A stretch of 52,510 nt of DNA from Phaeodactylibacter xiamenensis (GCF_000759025.1 NZ_JPOS01000054.1:1-52510); one strand, 5' to 3'. Shown: positions 10,801-18,697, counted from the stretch's first letter. Notes: a model not told the origin generated them from the letters alone. A program made the numbers and translations.

Positions 10801-13800
10801 TAGGAGCCGGTGGTAATTCCGGTAACGGCGGTGAAGCAGGTACCGCTACACAGATGAGCGGAGCCGGCGGTGGCTTCTTTTCGGATGGCGCCAATGGCGA
10901 TTGTTCCTCTACCGGCGGCCGTTCTTATCAGACCGGCGGCTTCGGCGGGCAGTCTGGAGGAACGATTGATGCCTACGGCGGCTTCGGTGGCGGTGGCGGT
11001 GGTTACAACTGCGGTTTAAGCTATGGTCCCGGTGGCGGTGGTGGCGGCTACTCCGGTGGCGGTGCTGCCGGCGGTGGTGATCAGTACGGTGCCGGTGGCG
11101 GCGGCGGCTCTTTCAATAGCGGCACTTCACAAAATAACGTCACAGGGCTCAACTACGGGCACGGAAAGGTTATCCTGTCCTGGGATGCCCTCGCAACGGT
11201 TTACATCAATCAAATCGATATCACAGGGTTGAGCTCGGGCAGTACTTTCCCGATTGGGACGACTACGCTGGCTTACACCGCCACCGACTACCACGGCAAT
11301 ACCGATGTATGCACTTTTGATATTACTGTAGCAGACAATGAAGCACCGGTGGTCACCTGCCTGCCGGATACGGTTTGGCTGGATGCTTCCGGCAACGGCA
11401 GCACTACCCTGGCAGCACTCAATGGGGGCGTTTCTGATAACTGCCCATCCGGTAATGGCCCTGGTGGTCTTGCCTCGCTGAGCGCAGATCAAACCACCTT
11501 TGGATGTGCAGATGTGGGCACTAATGAAGTGACGCTCACGGCCGAGGATGTCTATGGAAATACCGGCCAATGTGTGGCTTTGGTCACCGTCCTCGACACC
11601 ATCGCTCCAGTGGTGAATTGCGAAAGCCTAACCCTTTCTTTGGATCAGAATGGCACAGCGGCTATCAGTATCGATGATGTACTGGTTTCAGCAACCGATG
11701 CCTGTAGTAATCCAATACCGAACGATCAGTTGTCTCTGAGTACAGCAGCATTCGACTGTACGAATGTAGGGCCTAACCCGGTCTTGCTGACGGCTACCGA
11801 TCCAAGTGGGAATACCACTACCTGCGAAACCATCGTCACCGTTGTCGATGATATTGCTCCGGTGGCTTTATGCCAGGACATTACCATAGAATTGGATAAT
11901 GATGGCGCAGCTGAAGTCTTCCCGGAACAAATTGATGCGGGCTCTAATGATGCTTGTTCCGGTAACGGATTGCCGGGCGTCCTCCTGAGCATTACATCCG
12001 ATACCACCATCTTTGGTTGCGGTGATGTGGGCGAACAGGTCCTCACCCTGACTGTGGAGGACAATAGCGGAAATACCAGTACCTGCGCGGCTACGGTAAC
12101 CATTGAAGACAACATCGGACCTGATATGGTGTGCCAGGATGTGACGGTGCAATTAGATGCCTCCGGTACTGCCATCATCACGCAGGAGGAAGTTGACAAC
12201 GGCTCCAGTGATGCCTGTGGCATTGAATCCTGGTCCTGGGACTTTGGAACCTTTGATTGCAGTGATCTGGGTGAGAATACCCTTACGATCTCTGCTACGG
12301 ACTATAACGGCAATAGCAGCACCTGCACCTTTACCGCAACGGTGGTGGATATGGTAGCACCGGAATTGATCTGCGAAGATATCACGGTGCAGTTGGATGC
12401 CAATGGTACTGCTGAACTTACTGCGGCCCAGGTGGCCACCACCCTTAGCGATGCCTGCGGGCTGGCTACTGTGAATCTGGATGTGACCACATTTGACTGC
12501 AGCGCTGTTGGTCCGCAGACTGTAACTGTTACCGCAGAAGACAACGCAGGGAATTCCAGCCAATGCAGTGCCGTAGTGACCGTTGCTGATACTGTAGCAC
12601 CGGCTGCTGTTTGTCAGGATGTGGTATTGCTGCTGGACGAAGATGGCGTGGCTGAACTTACCACTGCCCAGGTAGACGCAGGTTCCTACGATGCTTGTGG
12701 CATTGGTGTCTTAAGCCTTGACGTTACCGCCTTTGGCTGCGGCGATGTGGGTACGCAAGCAGCTACCCTTACGGTTACAGACAACAATAGTAACAGCAGT
12801 AGCTGCATTTCGAATATCACCATTATCGATGACGTGGTGCCGGTTGCGCTTTGTCAGGATGTGACGGTGGAGTTAGATGTTCTGGGCAATGCCAGCCTTA
12901 CGCCAGCTCAGGTAAATAATGGTTCCAGCGATGCTTGCGGTCTGGCAAGTGTAGCCATAGATATCGGCAGTTTCGACTGTGCGGATGTTGGCTCCCAAGA
13001 AGTCACGCTGACCGTGGAAGACAACAACGGCAATACCAACACCTGCACGGCAACAGTCACCGTTGAGGACAATACCGCACCAAGCCTGGACTGCCAGGAC
13101 ATTACCGTACAGCTGGATAACGATGGATTGGCAAGCATTATGCCTGCACAGATTGTGGGCACGCCATCCGAGGGCTGCGGGCTGGCAAGCACTACGCTGG
13201 ACATCAGCGCGTTCGACTGTGCGGATGTTGGTCCGAACACGGTAGTGGTAACCGCAACAGATGATAACAGCAATACAAGCTCTTGCACCGCAATCGTCAC
13301 AGTGGAAGACAATATCGTGCCTGTAGCTTCCTGTCAGGACCTGACTCTACAGCTGGATACCGGTGGCGCAGTCATTCTCACTCCGGCACAATTAGATGGG
13401 GGGGCAAGTGACGCTTGTGGCTTGTCTTTCGCCTTCGGGGATGATCTTCCTTCAGTGATTGAATTCGGTTGTGGCGAAGTGGGCGTACAGAGTATTCCGC
13501 TTGTCGTTACTGATGCCAATGGCAACAGCAGCAGCTGCGTGTCTAATATTACAATTGAAGACAATGTAGACCCTGTAGCTCTGTGTCAGGATGTAACGGT
13601 AGAACTGAATGCACTGGGCAGCGCTATCTTAACGCCCGCTCAGATCGATGATGAATCCAATGATGCCTGTGGAATTGATGCCCTGAGCCTTGACATTACT
13701 TCCTTCACTTGTGCTGATGTTGGTACTCAAATAGTCACCCTTACTGTGGAAGATGAGCACGGAAACACCAGCACCTGCACCGCAACAGTCACCGTTGAGG

Positions 13801-16800
13801 ACAATACGGCACCAAGCCTGGACTGCCAGGACATTACCGTACAGCTGGAAAACGATGGATTGGCAAGCATCACGCCTGCCCAGATTGTGGGCACGCCATC
13901 TGAGGGCTGCGACCTGGCAAGCACTACGCTGGATATCAGCGCGTTCGACTGTGCGGATATTGGTCAGAATACGGTAGTGGTTACCGCAGAGGATGAGAAT
14001 GGCAATACGAGCACCTGCACGGCAGCGGTCACAGTGGAAGACAACATCGCCCCCGTAGCTTCCTGCCAGGATCTGACCCTGCAGTTGGATGCGGGCGGCG
14101 CGGTCATTCTCACTCCGGCACAATTGGATGCCGGTTCAGCAGATGCCTGCGGTATTAGTCTCGCCTTTGGTGACGAATTACCCTCGGTGATTGAATTCGG
14201 CTGTGGGGAAGTAGGTGTGCAAACCGTACCGTTGCTGGTCACTGATGCCAACGGCAATACAAGCACCTGTGTGTCTAGTATAACCATTGAAGACAACGTA
14301 GTACCAGTTGCGCTCTGCCAGGATGTGACCGTGGACTTGGATGCGGAAGGCATGGTAATGCTTTCCGCTGATCAGGTAGACAATGGCTCCAACGATGCCT
14401 GCGGTATCGAGAGCCTGAGCCTGGACATCAGTAATCTGGACTGCAGTGATGTAGATGGACAAAGCGTCACCCTTACCGTAGAAGACGAGAACGGAAATAC
14501 CAGCACGTGCACTGCCGAGGTTACGGTTGAGGACAACACCGCACCTGTAGCCGTTTGCCAGAACCTGACCGTTGAGTTGGATGCAAGTGGAATGGCCTTC
14601 ATCTCCGTAAACCAGATTGATAACGGCTCCTTTGATGCATGCGGCCTGGCAGAACGAGGGCTAAATATTGCCAGCTTTGATTGTGGGGATATTGGTACGA
14701 ATAATGTATTGCTGACGGTAGAGGACTTCAGTGGCAACATGAGTGCCTGTATAGCCGTAGTCACCGTGGTAGACAACACGGCTCCTGAAGCCTTATGCCA
14801 GGATGTGACGGTTCAGTTGGATGCTGCTGGAATAGCTAGCTTGTCTGCTACTGAAGTAAATGCTGGCTCCAATGATGCCTGTAGTATTGCCGGAGTCGAA
14901 ATCGACCAATCCGAATTTGACTGCACTGATGTGGGAGCCAATTCAGTAGTGCTTACCGTCACCGATAACAGCGGCAACAGCAGCACCTGTACCGCCACGG
15001 TAACCGTTGAGGACAACGTTGCTCCTCAGGCGCTTTGCCAGGACATCACCGTTGCGCTGAATGCCTCCGGAAACGCTACAATTACTGCCGGTCAAATTGG
15101 TAATGGATCGCATGATGCCTGTAGCATTTCCCAACTGACCCTTGATCAAACAATATTTGATTGTGGTGATGTGGGTGAAAATACGGTCACGCTTTCCGTA
15201 ACGGATGTCAATGGCAATCTCAGCACCTGTACCGCTACGGTTTCGGTGGAGGATAATACGATTCCCGCGGCACTCTGCGAAGACCGGACCGTACAACTTG
15301 ACGCTTCCGGTGCAGGAAGTATTACACCGGGGCAGGTATTCGAAGGCGAGATTGATCCTTGCGGGCTCGCCAGCCTCAGCCTGGATAAGACCACTTTTGA
15401 TTGCGGTGATGTAGGTACAAATACAGTCACGCTTACCGCAACAGACGTTAATGGCAACACCAGCACTTGTATTTCTACGGTCACGGTGGAAGACAACATC
15501 GCACCGGAAGCGCTGTGTGAAGATGTGACGGTACAGCTCGATGCCTCTGGTAACGGTGCCCTGAGTGCCGAACAGGTCGATGGCGGTTCCGGCGATCCGT
15601 GCAACCTTTCCAGCCTAAGCCTGAGCCAGACGAGCTTCGATTGCGGAGATGTGGGCAGTCAGATCGTTACCCTGACCGCAACAGACGTTAATGGCAACAG
15701 CAGCACTTGTACTTCTACGGTCACGGTGGAAGACAACATCGCACCGGAAGCGCTGTGTGAAGATGTGACGGTACAGCTCGATGCCTCTGGTAACGGTGCC
15801 CTGAGTGCCGAACAGGTCGATGGCGGTTCCGGCGATCCGTGCAACCTTTCCAGCCTAAGCCTGAGCCAGACGAGCTTCGATTGCGGAGATGTGGGCAGTC
15901 AGATCGTTACCCTGACCGCAACAGACGTTAATGGCAACAGCAGCACTTGTACTTCTACGGTCACGGTAGTGGACAATGTTGCGCCACAGGCGCTTTGCCA
16001 GGACGTTACGGTACAGCTCGATGCCTTTGGCATCGGTGCCCTGAACACAGACCAGATAGATGGCGGTTCCGATGATGTGTGTGGTATTTCCAGCCTAAGC
16101 CTGAGCCAGACGAGCTTTGGTTGTAATGATGTGGGCATCCGGAGCGTTACGTTAACAGCCACGGACGTCAACGGCAACAGCAGCATTTGTACTTCTACGG
16201 TCACGGTAGTGGACAATGTAGCTCCACAGGCGCTTTGTCAAGACGTTACGGTACAGCTCGATGCCTTTGGTATCGGTGCCCTGAACACAGACCAGATAGA
16301 TGGCAGTTCAGGTGATGCGTGTGGCATTTCCAGCCTGAGTCTGAGCCAGACGAGCTTTGATTGCAGTGATGTGGGCATCCGGAGCGTTACGTTAACAGCC
16401 ACGGACGTCAACGGCAACAGCAGCACTTGTACAGCCAACGTAACGGTCGTGGACAACATCGCTCCACAGGCGCTGTGTGAAGATGTGACGGTGCAGCTTG
16501 ATGCCTTTGGTAATGGTACCCTGAACACAGACCAGATAGATGGCGGTTCCAACGATGTATGCGATATTTCCAGCCTAAGCCTTAGCCAGACGAGCTTCGA
16601 TTGCGGGGATGTGGGCAGTCAGATCGTTACCCTGACCGCGACAGACGTTAATGGCAACAGCAGCACTTGTACTTCTACGGTCACGGTAGTGGACAATGTA
16701 GCTCCACAGGCGCTTTGCCAAGACGTTACGGTACAGCTCGATGCCTTTGGCAACGGTGCCCTGAACACAGACCAGATAGATGGCGGTTCCGATGATGTGT

Positions 16801-18452
16801 GTGGTATTTCCAGCCTAAGTCTGAGCCAGACGAGCTTTGGTTGTAATGATGTGGGCATCCGGAGCGTTACGTTAACAGCCACGGACGTCAACGGCAACAG
16901 CAGCATTTGTACTTCTACGGTCACGGTAGTGGACAATGTAGCTCCACAGGCGCTTTGTCAAGACGTTACGGTACAGCTCGATGCCTTTGGTATCGGTGCC
17001 CTGAACACAGACCAGATAGATGGCAGTTCAGGTGATGCGTGTGGCATTTCCAGCCTGAGTCTGAGCCAGACGAGCTTTGATTGCAGTGATGTGGGCATCC
17101 GGAGCGTTACGTTAACAGCCACGGACGTCAACGGCAACAGCAGCACTTGTACAGCCAACGTAACGGTCGTGGACAACATCGCTCCACAGGCGCTGTGTGA
17201 AGATGTGACGGTGCAGCTTGATGCCTTTGGTAATGGTACCCTGAACACAGACCAGATAGATGGCGGTTCCAACGATGTATGCGATATTTCCAGCCTAAGC
17301 CTTAGCCAGACGAGCTTCGATTGCGGGGATGTGGGCAGTCAGATCGTTACCCTGACCGCGACAGACGTTAATGGCAACAGCAGCACTTGTACTTCTACGG
17401 TCACGGTAGTGGACAATGTAGCTCCACAGGCGCTTTGCCAAGACGTTACGGTACAGCTCGATGCCTTTGGCAACGGTGCCCTGAACACAGACCAGATAGA
17501 TGGCGGTTCCGATGATGTGTGTGGTATTTCCAGCCTAAGTCTGAGCCAGACGAGCTTCGATTGCAGTGATGTGGGCATCCGGAGCGTTACGTTAACAGCC
17601 ACGGACGTCAACGGCAACAGCAGCAGTTGCACTTCAACGGTAACGGTGGCAGACAACATAGCCCCTCAGGCGCAGTGCCAGGACCTCACCGTTCAGTTGG
17701 ATGAATTTGGAGAAGGCTTCCTTACCGCAGGACAGGTCAATAACGGCTCCAACGATGCATGCCAAATCGCTACACTAAGTCTTGATAAAACGGAGTTTAG
17801 CTGTGACGATGTAGGGGCTCCGACCGTCACGCTCACCGCCACCGATGTCAATGGCAATAGCAGTTCCTGTACGGCCAATATTACTGTAGAGGACAATATC
17901 GCCCCGGTTGCCCAGTGCCAGGACCTGACGATTCAGCTGGGTATGAATGGTTCGGCCAGTATCACCGTTGCAGATATTGAAAATGGCTCCACGGATGCCT
18001 GTGGGGTATCAGGGCTGGCTTTGGATATCACTACTTTTGGTATTGCTGATGTAGGTGATAATACTGTTACGCTCACCGTAACTGACGATAATGACAATAG
18101 CAGCACTTGTACTGCTACTGTCACTGTAGAGAACAACTTCGCACCCCCGACCGGAGGCATAGAAAGCAACCGTAGCCAAAGTAAGGATTCAAGTGTGCGC
18201 TACCAGGCTAAAGTCTTCCCGAACCCGACACTTGGCGTCTTCACCCTGCGTTTTGAGCAGCCGCTTCAGGGCTCTGCTCATGCGATACTCCGCAATGATT
18301 TGGGACAGGTGATTAGTCAGGTGACCTTGCCGGAAGGAACCAAAGACCACCGGTGGGCCAACGTCTACCTCGCTGCCGGTCTGTACTATCTCGAAGTGCA
18401 ACATGAAGATGGTAACCGGGAAGTATTGAAAATTGTCCGGAAACAGTTCTAA
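1896..18452 (+). CDS. Giant secreted repeat protein: FG-GAP/VCBS, Ig-like, 55 HYR-type repeats, Gly-rich insert, T9SS sorting domain
   Basis: This 5518-residue protein is probably a surface or adhesive protein exported by T9SS. Residues 1-31 form a signal peptide; an internal ATG at 1935 would give a shorter one. Residues ~47-385 hold seven FG-GAP/VCBS repeats with Ca-loop-like DLDGDGD motifs and 'IAWYENLG' strands. Residues ~388-680 hold three ~95-residue Ig-like repeats (ETIC...GG..TYTWRSSADNF...FRRYA). From ~680 to ~5418 there are 55 HYR-type repeats of ~78-85 residues: 54 share one consensus (CQDVTVQLD..G, DAC, FDC.DVG, VTLT..D.NGNSSTC), and one canonical HYR is split by a Gly-rich domain (~2849-3100). 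Most repeats carry four cysteines, suggesting disulfides outside the cell. Residues ~5437-5518 form the sorting domain (VFPNPTLGVFTL...). The ATG at 1896 follows an A-rich leader. The ligand is unknown. Confidence 0.93.
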   Translation: MFTQLLPKVPSRGMRLASFLVLVSPILIFAQPCPQPTFSGAPVAGGLADGAYAVFAEDLDGDGDMDVLSASFNDNKIAWYENLGGGNFGPQQVISTIMNGTLSVHAADLDGDGDVDVLSASGYDDKVAWYENLGGGSFGPQQVLTTNANGAISVNASDLDGDGDLDILSASVFDDKIAWFENLGGGAFSGEQIIATDADGAYDAYAADLDNDGDMDVLTASGFDDQIAWYENLGSGTFGSKQVITSSANLARSVYAADINLDGHMDVISASFQDDKIAWYENLGGGTFSAQKIISFAANGALSVYAVDMDNDGDPDVLSASQYDDEIAWYENLGDGTFAPQSIIDGNANGAISVYAVDLDGDGDPDVLGAANYDDEVYWFENICIYPLDPGVIVSGGETICYGGTPSMMIGNVTLASGGDENISYTWRSSADNFTNPIPIATAPIFIPPAGLTQTTTYRRYANDGTYSTTPTPSDGEWTVTVLDEFHPGHLANEGETICFEGMPSEIGSTAPATGGDGQITYTWRSSADNFSSPIPGADGLTYTPGDGMTQTTTFRRYAIDETCSTDPTPAIGEWTVTVLPAFDPGQIADEGETICPGGTPSTIPNEFLATGGDGQLSYTWRSSADNFTAAIPGADNSTYTPEDELPQTTIFRRYASDSTCNTSPEVSLGSWTVTVADTSAPVAACQDITVQLDENGFVTISTDDLDAGSTDDCPNGLASLSLSETDFDCDNIGTNPVTLTAEDVGGNTDTCIAKVIVEDNVLPAAVCQDITIQLDAGGLGSIVPEDIDNGSTDACGILSLSADTTAFNCADVGQNTVTLTVEDQNGNLNTCTAAVTVADTIAPQALCQDVTVQLDADGLGSITASIIDAGSSDACPSLPVSGGPVPGGLTSLELDITNFDCGSIGANPVTLTAEDTNGNTATCTAIVTVADTVVPEVLCQAVTVQLNANGQGTLSVADVDGGSSDACGLDTLYIGQTAFDCADVGEHTITLTAVDLNGNMNSCTATITVQDNIAPQVQCASTTLQLDGSGQATLSQADLNASSLDFCGIASTVLDQTLFDCTDIGANTVTLTVTDNNSNVSTCTATVTIEDNIMPVALCQDATVQLDVFGVGILDAEEIDAGSGDACLDTLILDETTFGCGNVGTNTVTLTVTDLAGNSSNCTATVTVEDNVPPVAGCQDVSIQLDSLGFAVLPPADVENASTDACPYGPVPGGVGPFLLDQDMFDCGDLGTNLVTLTVEDENNNSDTCTAIVTVTDVIDPIASCQDVTVQLNADGLGSLTAAEVDAGSTDNCSVDLLAIDVTNFDCDDIGPNPVLLTVTDPSGNESSCSALATVVDNIAPQALCQDVTVQLDADGLGTLTPAEVDAGSGDVCGEVSLSLDITAFDCDQVGTQTVALTAEDEYGNSSTCTALVTVEDNIAPDVQCQPVTVQLDENGTGGITPAAVDGGSSDACVLDNLSLNIAIFDCSYIGDNAVLLTATDVNGNSSSCTATVTVEDNVAPEAICQNATVQLAANGVGTLTAAQVDGGSTDACPYGPVPGGLDGFSLSQASFGCGDIGIQTVTLTVTDVNGNSSSCDAEVTVEDNLTPTTLCQDVTVQLDDSGTATLTAAQVDNGSNDACGLAGLSLSTESFGCEDVGENPVTLTATDTHGNSSSCTAIVTVEDNVAPQALCQSITVQLDATGNASLTATQIDNGSNDACSTPGGLDNLSLDITAFGCDAVGQNNVVLTATDVNGNSSTCTAVVTVEDNVVPQALCQDVTVQLDGSGTGQLDPEEIDAGSADACGIGSLVLDQNTFDCNDVGTQTVTLTVSDVNGNTDSCTAQITVEDNIVPTALCQDVTIQLDADGTASLSPADVDGGSAGACGVSSLVLSDDSFDCSDIGPNLVTLIVIDVNGNASTCTSTVTVEDNVAPEALCQDVTVQLDANGSGSLTAAQVDNGSSDACGLDNLTIDTETFDCADIGPNAVTLTATDIYGNHSTCSALITVEDNVAPIALCQDVTVQLDTDGLGVLTANQVDDGSNDACPYGPVPGNVENLSINLTGFDCTDVGLNEVALTVTDSSGNSSTCMATVTVEDNVPPTMVCNDLTVQLDADGAGSITVNQIDGGSTDACTISSLALDQHTFGCSDVGVNTVTLIGIDNNGNSNTCTASVTVEDNIVPQALCQDIAIQLNADGVASLVPAQIDAGSNDACGIATQGLNITTFYCEDVGANTVALTVVDANGNASSCTAVVTVEDNVPPQALCQDVTAQLDAGGSGSLTPAQVDNGSEDACGLSGLSLDVTTFDCSDTGLNEVTLTATDTNGNSSTCTAIVTVEDTEAPLALCQNATIQLDADGGAILSPAQVNAGSIDACGIATQGLNITTFDCDDVGPNLVILTLTDVNGNSSSCNATVMVEDNIAPVASCADITAQLDENGEVILSPAQIDNGSSDACPYGPVPGGVESLLLDIDAFGCNDLGPNTVILTVSDANGNSSSCTSQVTVEDNVAPTALCQNATVVLSGTGLGSLTVDEINAGSTDACGIEDMVLSSTTFNCENVGENLVVLTVTDVNGNSSFCSATVTVEDNTPPVPLCQDVTIALDADGLGSVTPAQVSSGFIDACGPETLTLDRGDFDCADIGENTVTLTQTDVNGNSGTCTATVTVEDQTPPQALCQNVTVQLNASGEGVLPPALVDAGSNDVCGVDWISLNQTQFDCEDVGQNTVTLTVADINGNLSTCTAVATVEDNIAPVAQCQNVVVEPVSDVAYGLVPEDFDNGSTDACGIGSFSLNIETLSCEDFGPNPVTLTVMDNNGNTSTCTAMAIVQDANGPTAICPGDITTDTDPGVCDAIVAYDLPEAVFVCDEAVSSDTLEFNGTIQTFVVPEGVTSLKIEAYGAQGGDANVGFGGLGAYMSGTFVVTPGQVIDVLVGEKPAVSNGGGGGTFVVDHDTGMPLIIAGGGGGGAGFCCGTIHDGAPGQVAPFGSAGINASGGVGAGGNSGNGGEAGTATQMSGAGGGFFSDGANGDCSSTGGRSYQTGGFGGQSGGTIDAYGGFGGGGGGYNCGLSYGPGGGGGGYSGGGAAGGGDQYGAGGGGGSFNSGTSQNNVTGLNYGHGKVILSWDALATVYINQIDITGLSSGSTFPIGTTTLAYTATDYHGNTDVCTFDITVADNEAPVVTCLPDTVWLDASGNGSTTLAALNGGVSDNCPSGNGPGGLASLSADQTTFGCADVGTNEVTLTAEDVYGNTGQCVALVTVLDTIAPVVNCESLTLSLDQNGTAAISIDDVLVSATDACSNPIPNDQLSLSTAAFDCTNVGPNPVLLTATDPSGNTTTCETIVTVVDDIAPVALCQDITIELDNDGAAEVFPEQIDAGSNDACSGNGLPGVLLSITSDTTIFGCGDVGEQVLTLTVEDNSGNTSTCAATVTIEDNIGPDMVCQDVTVQLDASGTAIITQEEVDNGSSDACGIESWSWDFGTFDCSDLGENTLTISATDYNGNSSTCTFTATVVDMVAPELICEDITVQLDANGTAELTAAQVATTLSDACGLATVNLDVTTFDCSAVGPQTVTVTAEDNAGNSSQCSAVVTVADTVAPAAVCQDVVLLLDEDGVAELTTAQVDAGSYDACGIGVLSLDVTAFGCGDVGTQAATLTVTDNNSNSSSCISNITIIDDVVPVALCQDVTVELDVLGNASLTPAQVNNGSSDACGLASVAIDIGSFDCADVGSQEVTLTVEDNNGNTNTCTATVTVEDNTAPSLDCQDITVQLDNDGLASIMPAQIVGTPSEGCGLASTTLDISAFDCADVGPNTVVVTATDDNSNTSSCTAIVTVEDNIVPVASCQDLTLQLDTGGAVILTPAQLDGGASDACGLSFAFGDDLPSVIEFGCGEVGVQSIPLVVTDANGNSSSCVSNITIEDNVDPVALCQDVTVELNALGSAILTPAQIDDESNDACGIDALSLDITSFTCADVGTQIVTLTVEDEHGNTSTCTATVTVEDNTAPSLDCQDITVQLENDGLASITPAQIVGTPSEGCDLASTTLDISAFDCADIGQNTVVVTAEDENGNTSTCTAAVTVEDNIAPVASCQDLTLQLDAGGAVILTPAQLDAGSADACGISLAFGDELPSVIEFGCGEVGVQTVPLLVTDANGNTSTCVSSITIEDNVVPVALCQDVTVDLDAEGMVMLSADQVDNGSNDACGIESLSLDISNLDCSDVDGQSVTLTVEDENGNTSTCTAEVTVEDNTAPVAVCQNLTVELDASGMAFISVNQIDNGSFDACGLAERGLNIASFDCGDIGTNNVLLTVEDFSGNMSACIAVVTVVDNTAPEALCQDVTVQLDAAGIASLSATEVNAGSNDACSIAGVEIDQSEFDCTDVGANSVVLTVTDNSGNSSTCTATVTVEDNVAPQALCQDITVALNASGNATITAGQIGNGSHDACSISQLTLDQTIFDCGDVGENTVTLSVTDVNGNLSTCTATVSVEDNTIPAALCEDRTVQLDASGAGSITPGQVFEGEIDPCGLASLSLDKTTFDCGDVGTNTVTLTATDVNGNTSTCISTVTVEDNIAPEALCEDVTVQLDASGNGALSAEQVDGGSGDPCNLSSLSLSQTSFDCGDVGSQIVTLTATDVNGNSSTCTSTVTVEDNIAPEALCEDVTVQLDASGNGALSAEQVDGGSGDPCNLSSLSLSQTSFDCGDVGSQIVTLTATDVNGNSSTCTSTVTVVDNVAPQALCQDVTVQLDAFGIGALNTDQIDGGSDDVCGISSLSLSQTSFGCNDVGIRSVTLTATDVNGNSSICTSTVTVVDNVAPQALCQDVTVQLDAFGIGALNTDQIDGSSGDACGISSLSLSQTSFDCSDVGIRSVTLTATDVNGNSSTCTANVTVVDNIAPQALCEDVTVQLDAFGNGTLNTDQIDGGSNDVCDISSLSLSQTSFDCGDVGSQIVTLTATDVNGNSSTCTSTVTVVDNVAPQALCQDVTVQLDAFGNGALNTDQIDGGSDDVCGISSLSLSQTSFGCNDVGIRSVTLTATDVNGNSSICTSTVTVVDNVAPQALCQDVTVQLDAFGIGALNTDQIDGSSGDACGISSLSLSQTSFDCSDVGIRSVTLTATDVNGNSSTCTANVTVVDNIAPQALCEDVTVQLDAFGNGTLNTDQIDGGSNDVCDISSLSLSQTSFDCGDVGSQIVTLTATDVNGNSSTCTSTVTVVDNVAPQALCQDVTVQLDAFGNGALNTDQIDGGSDDVCGISSLSLSQTSFDCSDVGIRSVTLTATDVNGNSSSCTSTVTVADNIAPQAQCQDLTVQLDEFGEGFLTAGQVNNGSNDACQIATLSLDKTEFSCDDVGAPTVTLTATDVNGNSSSCTANITVEDNIAPVAQCQDLTIQLGMNGSASITVADIENGSTDACGVSGLALDITTFGIADVGDNTVTLTVTDDNDNSSTCTATVTVENNFAPPTGGIESNRSQSKDSSVRYQAKVFPNPTLGVFTLRFEQPLQGSAHAILRNDLGQVISQVTLPEGTKDHRWANVYLAAGLYYLEVQHEDGNREVLKIVRKQF
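10440..11200 (+). other. Glycine-rich domain nested inside a HYR repeat of the giant protein
   Basis: Around residues 2849-3100 the repeat pattern is broken by a ~250-residue segment. It begins TFVVPEGVTSLKIEAYGAQGG, then runs through many GGGGG tracts and ends GHGKVILSW. This resembles the glycine-rich domain found in some bacterial and animal surface proteins. The flanks form one canonical HYR: its first half (CPGDITTDTDPGVCDAIVAY) lies before the insert, and its second half (GLSSGSTFPIGTTTLAYTATD) lies after it. The frame stays open throughout. Confidence 0.75.
15473..15967 (+). repeat. Exact 240-bp tandem duplication within the giant gene
   Basis: Bases 15481-15720 and 15721-15960 are identical at every position I compared, and the identity continues for 7-8 bases on each side. 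Each copy encodes one complete HYR-type repeat (the QLDASGNGALSAEQVDGG type). Neighbouring repeats differ at many silent sites, so this duplication is recent or kept uniform by gene conversion. Confidence 0.9.
16101..17556 (+). repeat. 720-bp near-perfect tandem duplication (three HYR-type repeats per copy) within the giant gene
   Basis: 16101-16836 matches 16821-17556 with no difference that I can see, giving a 720-bp period of three 240-bp repeats. Left of 16101 the copies differ by scattered single bases (for example 16100 c versus 16820 t, and cat versus caa near 16032). Right of 16836 they diverge (tttggttgtaat versus ttcgattgcagt). Together with the 240-bp duplication upstream, this marks 15.4-17.6 kb as the youngest part of the array. 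Confidence 0.88.
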
Positions 18453-18500
18453 ACCTGCTATTTGGCATAACGTTTTTTTAGGCTTTTGAAACCTGATGAT

Positions 18501-18530
18501 GAGGCTGTCTCTTGATATAGAGGCAGCCTC
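18501..18530 (+). terminator. Strong hairpin after the giant gene
   Basis: Two 12-nt arms (gaggctgtctct / agaggcagcctc) pair with one wobble position around a 6-nt loop, 49 bp after the stop codon. There is no clear T tract downstream, so this may be a terminator of non-classical form or an mRNA 3'-end stabiliser. Confidence 0.55.
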
Positions 18531-18697
18531 AATGGTTATTTCCTGCTTTCCAGTTGTAATGCTCACCAGAAATGCCTGCAGTTTGCTCTTGGTTGCCAGA
18601 GGAACAATTTCCCGGAAATGTGTTGCCGATTCGCTAAATTGTGTGCGCCGTTGAGCGGGAATGTCCACACCTTTGCAATAAAGCAAACCAGGAATAA

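Noticed and set aside
10440-11200. Frameshift or contamination as the cause of the Gly-rich stretch
   Set aside because: The frame is open throughout, both flanks fit one HYR repeat, and the segment begins and ends like a known Gly-rich domain.
2048-18169. Dozens of minus-strand and other-frame open frames inside the giant gene, up to ~200 residues
   Set aside because: They recur with the repeat period, translate to low-complexity Ser/Val/Pro text with no domain, and exist because the repeat DNA keeps stops out of some antisense frames.
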